Source of the DNA: Pseudomonadota bacterium
Lineage (GTDB): Bacteria; Pseudomonadota; Gammaproteobacteria; Burkholderiales; Thiobacillaceae
Length of the DNA: 24,523 bases
Assembly (NCBI GenBank): GCA_021802595.1
Contig: JAJZRT010000009.1
Coordinates: forward strand, 1-24,523
Direction: 5' to 3'
Part shown: positions 7,558-16,390 of the stretch, one piece after another
How the letters are laid out: each line of letters opens with the position of its first letter
How positions within the stretch are numbered: the first letter of the stretch is position 1
Notes under the pieces: generated by a model
What the model was told of the DNA's origin: nothing
Database searches by the model: none
The model's input: the letters and a program-made list of their open reading frames with translations, nothing else
Made by a program: the position numbers and the translations under genes

Positions 7558-9257
7558 TCATCGGATGTAAGCCTCCGTCGCGTAGCGGCGCATCATGCGG
7601 TGACTGTTGAAAAAGGACGCATTCTTGCTGATCGCGCCCTTCATCACCTTGACCCAGCTATCGGCGGCATCCTGATAACCATAATAGGACGGCAGCACCA
7701 CCTGTTCGAGCTTGTCGTATAGCGCGCGCGCATCGCCGTCGTCCGCGCCCGTCGCGTTGCCGATTGCCCAGCCGGTCATGCCCTCGATACAGCCCTCGAT
7801 CCACCAGCCTCCAGCACCGACAGGCTCGGCACACCATTGAACGCCGCCTTCATGCCGCTGGTACCGGAGGCTTCGCATGGGCGCAGTGGGGTATTGAGCC
7901 AGATATCAACGCCGGCCACCAACAGCTTGGCCGTGTCCATGTCGTAATCGGGCAGATAGACCACCTGCACCACCCCTTCGAGCGCACGCATCAGGCCGTG
8001 CAACTCCTCGATCAGCCGCTTGCCGCCCTCGTCTCGAGGATGGGCCTTGCCTGCAAGCACGACCTGGAACGAACGCTCCCGGGTGATCGCCTTCAGGCGC
8101 TCGAGATCGCTAAACAGCAGGTCGGGACGCTTGTATGCAGTCATACGCCGTGCAAATCCTAGGATCGGGGTTTTTGAGTTCAGAATCACCCCGGTGCTCG
8201 CCTGCACCCGCTCGATGAGGGTCTGCTTCGCTTGGGCATGTGCATCCAGGATGGCAGCGTCGGGGATGCAGCAGTCGGCGCGTACGAGTTGCTCGGGCTC
8301 GTGGCACCAACTCGGAAGATAGCGATCGTAGAGCTTGCGGAAGGGCTCGCTGGTCCAGATGAACGGGTGCACGCCATTGGTGATGGCATGCACCCTATAG
8401 CCGGGGAACATCGTATTCGAGACCTCGGCATGGTGCTTGGCCACACCATTCACGTAGTCGCTCAGGTTGAGCGCAAGCCGCGTCATATTGAGGCTGTCCT
8501 CACCCGCAAGATGCTTGAGCGTTGCCAGATCGACGGCATTGCCGAGCACACGCTGCACCAAACCATAGGGAAAGCGGTCGTGCCCGGCCTCAACCGGGGT
8601 ATGCGTGGTGAAGTTGCATAGCTCGCGCACCCTTGGGAGGTCGTAGGGCGTCTCACCGGGGCGCAGGCCCTCGGGCGGATATTCATAACGCCGCAGCAGT
8701 TCGAGCCCGAGCAATGCGGAGTGTCCCTCATTCATGTGGTACTGGCGGATTTCGAAACCGAGCGCCTGCAACAGGCGCACCCCGCCGATGCCGAGCACGA
8801 TCTCCTGCTTGAGCCGATAGGTTTCGTCGCCGCCGTAGAGGTAGTGCGTGATTTCGCGGTCCTCCTGCTGGTTCTCGTCCAGGTCGGTGTCGAGCAGTAG
8901 AACCGGCTGGCGACCGCCCATATGGCCCTCGAGCACATACAGCCATGCACCAATCCATACCGGGCGACCTTCGATCGACACGGCGATCTTGGCACCCAAG
9001 GGCTGTGCCCACTCGCGCGGCTCCCACATCGCGGGGTGCTCGACCTGTCGCCCCTGGGCGTCGATCTCCTGGCTAAAATAGCCAGCGCGGCTCACCAGGC
9101 TCACCGCCACCAGTGGCAGCACAAGGTCAGCAGCCGAGCGCACGGTATCGCCGGCCAGCACCCCCAAACCGCCGGAGTAGGTAGGCATCTCGTTGCGCAG
9201 CGCGATCTCCATGGAAAAGTAGGCGACACGCGGTTCGTGGATAAAGTCATCAAGCAT
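7558..9257 (-). pseudogene. glgP: Alpha-glucan (glycogen) phosphorylase, single frameshift
   Basis: The long frame encodes the GT35 phosphorylase of the short, GlgP-like alpha-glucan family: 'EPRVAYFSMEIALRNEMPTY', 'HMNEGHSALLG', 'GFARRMTAYKRPDLLF', and the pyridoxal-phosphate lysine in 'EASGTSGMKAAFNG' (about residue 472). Just after 'PSLSVLE' the frame is lost and stops. The family sequence 'GWWIEGCIEGMTGWAIG' resumes in another frame and runs to the TGA at 7558, giving the expected length of about 568 residues. One missing base near 7809-7811 explains this. The enzyme releases glucose-1-phosphate from storage glucan in the cytoplasm. GAGGG at 9265-9269 favours the ATG at 9257 over 9263. 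Whether the frameshift is a true mutation or a sequencing error cannot be told here. Confidence 0.9.
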
Positions 9258-9343
9258 GGTCATTCCCTCAACGAACTCATGTGGCCGATCACGTCGGCGA
9301 CCAGATGGAAGTGGCCGAGTTCACGGTGTATTTTTTCGGAGAG

Positions 9344-10009
9344 TTATCCACGGTCTTGGTCCGTAGTATTCCGATGCAGGATGCCTAACCTCGGAAAGAA
9401 CGCTGGCACGCGCGCTGCATAGCGCGCATATGTCTCGCCGAACTCGGCTGCCACCTCGCGTTCCTCGCGCCGCGCCAGGCGCACGTACATGAACACAAGC
9501 ACTGGAAACATGATGAGCGTCAGGATCGTCGGCCACTGCACCAGAAAACCCAGCATGATGAGCACAAACCCTGCGTACTGCGGATGACGGATATGGGCAT
9601 AGGGCCCGGTCACTGCCAGGGTGTGGTTTGTTTGTGCCGCAAATAGCACCTTCCAGGCCGAGGCCAGCAACCAGAACCCGCCGCCGATCAATGCATAGCT
9701 CAACAGATGAAATAGCCCGAAGTGCGGGTTGGAACGCCAGCCGAACATGATTTCCAGCAGATGGCCGGCATCGTGCGACAAGAAATCCACACCCGGATAG
9801 CGGCTCTGCAGCCAGCCTGAAAGCAGATAAATCGTCAGCGGAAAACCGTACATCTCGGTGAACAGCGCGACGATGAACGCCGAAAACGCACCGAACGATC
9901 GCCAGTCACGCTTAGTCGCCGGCCTGGCGAAACTGAACGCGAAAATAATGAACACAGCTGAGTTGATCAGAACCAACAGCCATAATCCATAAGCGGGTCC
10001 GGTGTTCAT
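9344..10009 (-). CDS. Isoprenylcysteine carboxyl methyltransferase (ICMT)-family membrane protein
   Basis: A 221-residue integral membrane protein with about five hydrophobic segments (for example 'LWLLVLINSAVFIIFAF' near the start and 'TILTLIMFPVLVFMYV' near 175-190). The C-terminal part has the ICMT/PEMT signature: 'VTGPYAHIRHPQYAGF' (about 133-148), then an RxEE segment and 'FGETYARYAARVPAFFPR'. These residues form the S-adenosylmethionine site in this fold. Bacterial members of the family are common in metal-resistance islands, but their substrate is generally unknown. The start overlaps the DUF2933 stop (ATGA, 10006-10009) and has AAGGAG upstream, so it is translationally coupled. Function beyond 'methyltransferase-like' is not claimed. 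Confidence 0.85.
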   Translation of the reverse strand: MNTGPAYGLWLLVLINSAVFIIFAFSFARPATKRDWRSFGAFSAFIVALFTEMYGFPLTIYLLSGWLQSRYPGVDFLSHDAGHLLEIMFGWRSNPHFGLFHLLSYALIGGGFWLLASAWKVLFAAQTNHTLAVTGPYAHIRHPQYAGFVLIMLGFLVQWPTILTLIMFPVLVFMYVRLARREEREVAAEFGETYARYAARVPAFFPRLGILHRNTTDQDRG

Positions 10010-10218
10010 TGACCTTCTCCTTTTGACGGGTGGGTGTGTCCAGGAGACGCCGTGCCATCACCGTGTCTGCCGTAGCCACCATGAAAAAGATGCAGTAATG
10101 GGCAAGCCAACAGCAACAGAAAAGGGAGAATTCCCAACACATGCGCCCGGTGCTCGGTCAGCAGGAAGAAACCGGAAATGACAAGAAGGCCCAGCAACAC
10201 CCAACTGGAACGGTTCAT
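10006..10218 (-). CDS. DUF2933 small membrane protein
   Basis: A 70-residue protein: one or two hydrophobic helices ('WVLLGLLVISGFFLLTEH', 'LGILPFLLLLACPLLHLF') followed by a His/Gly-rich hydrophilic tail ('FHGGYGRHGDG'). This is the typical architecture of DUF2933 proteins, which recur next to P-type copper ATPases and ICMT-like genes in proteobacterial metal islands. The His-rich tail may bind metal, but this has not been shown. GGGAGG lies at good spacing before the ATG, and the stop overlaps the ICMT-like start. Confidence 0.8.
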   Translation of the reverse strand: MNRSSWVLLGLLVISGFFLLTEHRAHVLGILPFLLLLACPLLHLFHGGYGRHGDGTASPGHTHPSKGEGQ

Positions 10219-10233
10219 GGGCGGCCTCCCGCG

Positions 10234-10713
10234 TCAGGCCCGCGCGAACGGAAAGTCGAACTCGACTTCGAGCACTTTGTCTGATCCCGGTCGCCGGATC
10301 TCGACCTGAATCTTGTAGGGCCCGGGGCCGGGCAGCGTAATATAGGTGCCGTAGGTTGTCACGTTGTTGACCAGCATGGGCTCCGCCTTCTTGCGCGAAG
10401 CTGCCATGCCAATGCTGGCACCGCCAATTTTCACCTGGGCTTCGGTGACGCGCCTTCCGCTGGCCGCATCGAACAGGGCTACCACGACGTGGTAACGGTT
10501 GATTCCCGCAGGCACGCCGCCATGCATCTCGCGTTCATGATGACCCTTGGGATGACCGAGCAGCATTTCGGCAGGCAGCACGCCCATATACACTGACACC
10601 CCGTCCACCGTCTTTTGCTGGCCGTTTTCGCCGGCGAGCGACGCCCATGACACCAACGCGAACAACACTCCCAAGAACGCTGTGGATGAGTACTCCATGA
10701 ATCTTCTGGTCAT
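10234..10713 (-). CDS. Exported protein of unknown function, beta-rich
   Basis: A 159-residue protein with a signal peptide (about 1-27, ending SWASLAGE). The mature part contains 'VYMGVLPAEMLLGHPKGHH', with several His, and an Ig-like beta stretch: 'NRYHVVVALFDAASGRRV', 'AQVKIGG', 'GTYITLPGPGPYKIQVEIRR', 'VEFDFPFA'. The pattern of alternating strands with a 'GPYKI' turn recalls FixH/YtkA-like or copper-resistance beta-sandwich proteins, but I do not recognise the family with confidence. AAGGAGG precedes the ATG. It sits between the Cu ATPase and the DUF2933 gene in the same direction, so a periplasmic metal-related role is plausible. Confidence 0.7.
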   Translation of the reverse strand: MTRRFMEYSSTAFLGVLFALVSWASLAGENGQQKTVDGVSVYMGVLPAEMLLGHPKGHHEREMHGGVPAGINRYHVVVALFDAASGRRVTEAQVKIGGASIGMAASRKKAEPMLVNNVTTYGTYITLPGPGPYKIQVEIRRPGSDKVLEVEFDFPFARA

Positions 10714-10787
10714 GATGCGCCTCCTTAAAATTGCATTGATTCACAAGGGATAGTCGGTGATTCGCCTTGCGACACCGCGCCCCTCAG

Positions 10788-10913
10788 TCACCGGTCTGGG
10801 CCTGGACGGACATGCTCTTCCGAGCGGGTAGCGCCTTCCCCATACTGCAGGGAGAACGCCGTATTGAAAATCACCAGCCACTACAAACCATAGGAAAACC
10901 CTGCCGCAGTCAT
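10788..10913 (-). pseudogene. Short membrane-protein-like ORF interrupted by an in-frame TAG
   Basis: After the Cu ATPase stop, AAAGGAG stands 6-7 bases before an ATG at 10913. The frame reads MTAAGFSYGL, then TAG (10881-10883), then WLVIFNTAFSLQYGEGATRS and on to a TGA at 10788-10790, 42 codons in all. The part after the TAG has a hydrophobic stretch and a charged tail, as expected for a small single-pass protein. The good ribosome site and the protein-like continuation suggest a real gene broken by one base (TGG or CAG to TAG), but with no known homologue this is tentative. Otherwise the 278 bases between the flanking genes show nothing recognisable. Confidence 0.35.
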
Positions 10914-10991
10914 CAGCGTGCTCCTTTCCACAGGCGCGATAAAGACAAGCCCCGCTACCGTTGCAACCGAACTGCACGGCACCATCGATAT

Positions 10992-13457
<2,466 letters not shown>

Positions 13458-13511
13458 CTCTATTCTCCAAAACATGTAAATCAGGAACATGCACCCATGA
13501 CGATTAGGCGC

Positions 13512-13676
13512 TCAAAGCTTTTTATTTTCGTCAATCGAACAGCAAGCCTCGATGACACCGAAGTCCTCGCCGTAAACTTCGCCCTTGCGAGAAGGCGCAT
13601 CGTTCGAAGCGCCCCACCCCGCCAGCGGAAGCCCCATCGTGACCAGGACCAGCCACTGGGCATGTTTGATTTGCAT
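13512..13676 (-). CDS. Small exported protein, 54 residues, Cys-Cys near the C-terminus
   Basis: An ATG at 13676 with AAGGAG eight bases upstream (13685-13690) opens a 54-codon frame ending TGA at 13512-13514. Residues 1-23 form a clear Sec signal peptide (basic start MQIKH, hydrophobic core, ending AGWGAS). The mature peptide of about 31 residues is hydrophilic: 'SRKGEVYGEDFGVIEACCS', then a short charged tail. The paired cysteines could bind a metal or form a disulfide. I do not recognise the family. It lies 54 bases before the Cu ATPase start and 12 bases after the methyltransferase relic, so it is probably co-transcribed with the ATPase. The ribosome site and signal peptide make it likely to be real. 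Confidence 0.65.
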   Translation of the reverse strand: MQIKHAQWLVLVTMGLPLAGWGASNDAPSRKGEVYGEDFGVIEACCSIDENKKL

Positions 13677-13688
13677 CCAGTCTTCTCC

Positions 13689-14083
13689 TTATCCATTTTC
13701 CGGCTCACGGCGTTCTCCGATCGCGATATAAACGAAGCCACCAAACAGATATTTTGTGGCCACACACGGAAAATGTTTCTTCATGACTTCCCAAGGCTTT
13801 CTCACCGCCAGATCAAGCGACACACCAAAAGGTCGAGTGATGAATACCCCCAGACGAACCAGCCACAAGGGCCAGTTTTCCGGTTGGCGAAAATCCAGGA
13901 CGACCAGGCATCCATCAGGGACAAGTGCATCGGCTGCACGCGCGAACACGCTCATATTCCGGGACCAAAGTCAGCGCAAAGGTCGACCACCCCCTACACC
14001 GCCTGCGAAAACTCATAGGCAGCGGCATCGCACTGCACCAGCGTGATGTTGGTCCACCCTTCGCGGGCAATACGCTGGGGCAT
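13689..14083 (-). pseudogene. Class I SAM-dependent methyltransferase relic, 5'-truncated with two frameshifts
   Basis: Three consecutive frames join into one methyltransferase-like sequence. The first is 'QRIAREGWTNITLVQCDAAA' (14083 down to a TAG at 13994-13996); the second is 'STFALTLVPEYERV' (13986 to 13945); the third is 'ARAADALVPDGCLVVLDF', then 'FGGFVYIAIGERREPENG' to the stop at 13689. They correspond to the middle and end of UbiE-like methyltransferases, after the glycine-rich SAM motif I, which is missing. The relic starts directly after the TAA of the NfeD-like gene. At least two indels are needed to restore it, so it is a dead gene rather than an error. Confidence 0.75.
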
Positions 14084-14431
14084 TTAATGGCGCCCTGCAG
14101 TAGACTTCTCAACATCAAGACTCAGCCCGTTCACTCCAATGACCCGCACCGTGTCTCCCGGACACAGTTCGTCATGCGAGCGTGCATTCCAGATTTCGCT
14201 ATGCATTTGGATGTGAACAACCCCCTGTTTAGAATCAATCACCTTTCCTGTACTTTGCAGCAAGTCTTCCGCTCCGGTCTGAGCCGGCAGGCGCATCGCT
14301 CGCATCAAAAAGAAATACATCGCCCCTGAGGCAATTAAAACAACGGCATAGAATGGCGCAGCAATGGAGACTGGCCATACCCAGAAGGCAATCAGCGCCA
14401 ACAATGGCAAAACCAAGATCAGGTGACACAT
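14084..14431 (-). CDS. NfeD-like membrane protein with C-terminal OB-fold domain
   Basis: From ATG 14431 (AAGGAG upstream) the product has 115 residues. The first 50 residues form two hydrophobic helices ('LILVLPLLALIAFWVW', 'FYAVVLIASGAMYFFLM'). The C-terminal half, 'LQSTGKVIDSKQGVVHIQMH' and 'ELCPGDTVRVIGVNGLSLDV', matches the small beta-barrel NfeD C-terminal domain. NfeD-like proteins are often paired with stomatin-type or membrane-protease genes; no such partner is present here. The 3' end abuts the methyltransferase relic, and the last residues (EKSTAGRH) may be altered by that junction. Its role in this array is unknown. Confidence 0.7.
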   Translation of the reverse strand: MCHLILVLPLLALIAFWVWPVSIAAPFYAVVLIASGAMYFFLMRAMRLPAQTGAEDLLQSTGKVIDSKQGVVHIQMHSEIWNARSHDELCPGDTVRVIGVNGLSLDVEKSTAGRH

Positions 14432-14460
14432 TGCCGTCTCCTTACCGCAGGTGCGAAGCA

Positions 14461-14661
14461 TCACATACCCGCAACCCACCTTGATGTCTGGAAAAGACGT
14501 TCTGGATTGGGGCCCAGACCAGGGCTAAATATGAACCTCACCCATAGCTGTCGAACCCCATCAGAAAGCCTCTCCAACTCAGCCACTTCCAGGTAATAAC
14601 TTGCATCACGCTTCAAACATGGCTTGTTCTGGAAAGGCCAAGATCGAATCCAACTCTTCAC
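14461..14661 (-). CDS. Possible small protein of unknown function, GTG start
   Basis: A 66-codon frame begins with GTG at 14661, three bases after the stop of the YHS gene, and ends 29 bases before the NfeD-like start. The sequence 'CLKRDASYYLEVAELERLSD' and 'GVRQLWVRFIFSPGLGPNPE' is protein-like, with an amphipathic helix and a strand. The ribosome site is weak (AGGG about 11 bases upstream), so translation would depend on coupling to the YHS gene. No family is recognised. It could equally be a remnant or a chance frame filling the gap. Confidence 0.4.
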   Translation of the reverse strand: MKSWIRSWPFQNKPCLKRDASYYLEVAELERLSDGVRQLWVRFIFSPGLGPNPERLFQTSRWVAGM

Positions 14662-14664
14662 ACT

Positions 14665-15147
14665 TTAGTAATGCCCTGAATGCGGTTTGACCTCCAGATT
14701 TCCCACCTCAACCTCTTCCAGGTAATGGACAAAACCGCGCTGTAACCGCGCCGGCCACTCCGTTCCAAGACGTAAGCCAACCTGACCAATGCGTTCTTCA
14801 ATCTGTTCTGCGGTCGCCTGCAACAGGTCATAGGTGATGGATACGATATCTCCAGCAACCTCTATATGCTTGATGCCCATCATGGTGCCCAACGCTTCAA
14901 CAAGGATGGACGCGTCCGTATCGGACATTGGCTGTTCAAGGCGGAAACGCCGTTGCTTCAAAACTTCCACTCCCTTGTGCTTGGGCGCCATCTGACCTGG
15001 TACGCCAACATAGAGATGCGGGTTCGCCTTGAAACGATCCTGGCATTGCCGGGAACAGAAGGCGTAATGCATTCCTAGATGCTCAATGGCATAAGAATCC
15101 GGGCTGACTTGCATCCCGCATACTGGATCTTTTGTGCTGTCATTCAT
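14665..15147 (-). CDS. YHS-domain protein with a cysteine-less HMA-like C-terminus
   Basis: ATG 15147, with GGAGA upstream, gives 160 residues and no export signal. Residues 7-48 form a YHS domain ('DPVCGMQVSPDSYAIEHLGM ... FCSRQCQDRF'), very like the one at the start of the Cu ATPase in this window. Its Cys pairs are expected to bind metal ions. Residues about 65-130 ('ASILVEALGTMMGIKHIEVA', 'DIVSITYDLLQATAEQIEER') show the beta-alpha-beta pattern of a heavy-metal-associated fold, but without the CxxC metal site. A cytoplasmic copper chaperone or scavenger that docks on the ATPase is a reasonable guess. It follows the HD-GYP gene in the same direction. Confidence 0.8.
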   Translation of the reverse strand: MNDSTKDPVCGMQVSPDSYAIEHLGMHYAFCSRQCQDRFKANPHLYVGVPGQMAPKHKGVEVLKQRRFRLEQPMSDTDASILVEALGTMMGIKHIEVAGDIVSITYDLLQATAEQIEERIGQVGLRLGTEWPARLQRGFVHYLEEVEVGNLEVKPHSGHY

Positions 15148-15224
15148 CACCGTCTCCGAAATCCTTAGTGATTTTGGCTGTCGGGTATACGGTCCAAATA
15201 TTCTCTGCATATAACGCCATCGAA

Positions 15225-15989
15225 TCATGGCACCGCACCCGGTCGGATACATTTGATTTCCACCATCGTGCGCAGCGTTGGCTCTTCCTTCAGAAATACA
15301 TCTACCGCAACAGGGTCGAACTGGGTGCTAGACATGCGCCGAATATCTGCCTTGGCGTCATCGAAGGGCAGCCCTTTTCGATAAGGTCGGTCCGAAGTCA
15401 TTGCATCCAGCATGTCGATAACAGCGAACAAGCGTGCCCAAAGCGGGATAGCCTCGCCGGCCAGACCCCGCGGATAACCCGAGCCATCAAAGCGTTCTTC
15501 ATGGCACCGCACAATCTCTGATGCCTGGGCCAGGTGCGGAACCTCGGCGAGAATGCGGCTGCCGATATCCGGGTGCTGCCGCATGGTTTCCCACTCATCC
15601 GGCGTTAATGGCCCTTGCTTGAGCAGAATGGCGTCGGGAATGCCGATTTTCCCGATGTCGTGAAGCAGTGCGCCCCAGTACACCTGGCGCAATGTCGCCG
15701 CGTCATCGCTGAAATGCTTGGCCAGCACCAGGGTGTGGCAGGCGACGCGCTTGGAGTGCAGTCCGGTTTCATGCTCGCGCGCATCCAGCGCCGTCGCCAG
15801 CGCCTCGGTCAAAGACACATAGGGCATTTCCGGCGCGCTCCACACGGGCGCGTGTTTTATCGTGCCAAGAAAACAGCTTTCGCACTCATTCCCTTCAGCA
15901 CGCCGCTTATGGGGCGCGCCATGCGCAATCGCCGTACCGCAGGCCTTGCATACACTCTCATGGGTTGCGTCAGCGTTAATAGCAGACAC
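15225..15989 (-). CDS. HD-GYP domain protein with N-terminal zinc-ribbon-like Cys pairs
   Basis: The start is a GTG at 15989, with AAGGAG six bases upstream; the upstream gene's stop is three bases before it. The 254-residue product has two Cys pairs (Cys14/17 and Cys36/39) resembling a small zinc ribbon, then a complete HD-GYP domain: 'HSKRV', 'HDIGKIGIPD' (HD at 110-111), and 'HEERFDGSGYP' with GYP at 171-173. HD-GYP proteins usually hydrolyse cyclic di-GMP; the HD and GYP residues are intact, so activity is plausible. No receiver, PAS or membrane domain is present, so any input must come through the Cys region. Its place inside a metal operon suggests that metal sensing may affect cyclic di-GMP, which is inference. 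Confidence 0.88.
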   Translation of the reverse strand: MSAINADATHESVCKACGTAIAHGAPHKRRAEGNECESCFLGTIKHAPVWSAPEMPYVSLTEALATALDAREHETGLHSKRVACHTLVLAKHFSDDAATLRQVYWGALLHDIGKIGIPDAILLKQGPLTPDEWETMRQHPDIGSRILAEVPHLAQASEIVRCHEERFDGSGYPRGLAGEAIPLWARLFAVIDMLDAMTSDRPYRKGLPFDDAKADIRRMSSTQFDPVAVDVFLKEEPTLRTMVEIKCIRPGAVP

Positions 15990-15992
15990 GTC

Positions 15993-16376
15993 TCACTCCT
16001 TCCGGCCCACGTCGTGGTCGCCACTCCACGGTGTAGGCGGCCGGTTGCAACATGCGCCCCCAGTGGAGTGGACACTGGATCGGGCATTGTCATCAACAAA
16101 GCGGTACCACGCCAATTTGAGTCGCCACCACGCGTTGGACAAACGCCCAACCCCTGATTCGTCGAGAAGCCGTTCAATATCGCGAATCCCGATACTTGAA
16201 GCGTCATACCGAATCTGAAGATGGCCACGCCGATCTGCATAGGCATCAACAACGGGCTCGAGAGCACTCACCTTCCGAGTGGCTTCTTCGAGTATGTCCG
16301 CAGCGACAGGCAGCAATGGAATGCTTCGATCGACATCGAACGGCCCCTTGCTGTTTTTTGCGTGCGGCTCACTCAT
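15993..16376 (-). CDS. HMA-fold-like small protein lacking the CxxC motif
   Basis: From ATG 16376 the protein has 127 residues and no signal peptide. Residues about 40-85 ('ALEPVVDAYADRRGHLQIRY', 'GIRDIERLLDESG') follow the beta-alpha-beta layout of heavy-metal-associated domains, but where a CxxC is expected there is none. The next part, 'NAWWRLKLAWYRFVDDNARS', is aromatic and basic and could contact the membrane or a partner. A Cys pair occurs near the C-terminus ('GGACCNRPP'). It starts 14 bases after the multicopper oxidase stop. Homology to a named family is uncertain; a link to copper handling comes from context. Confidence 0.65.
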   Translation of the reverse strand: MSEPHAKNSKGPFDVDRSIPLLPVAADILEEATRKVSALEPVVDAYADRRGHLQIRYDASSIGIRDIERLLDESGVGRLSNAWWRLKLAWYRFVDDNARSSVHSTGGACCNRPPTPWSGDHDVGRKE

Positions 16377-16390
16377 GATTGAAACCTGCC

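Noticed and set aside
9260..9343. Open 27-codon continuation after the ICMT-like stop, ending in a TGA that overlaps the glgP start region
   Set aside because: It has no usable start of its own apart from internal GTG or ATG codons near its end, and no family. Read-through of TAA is unlikely, so it is not called.
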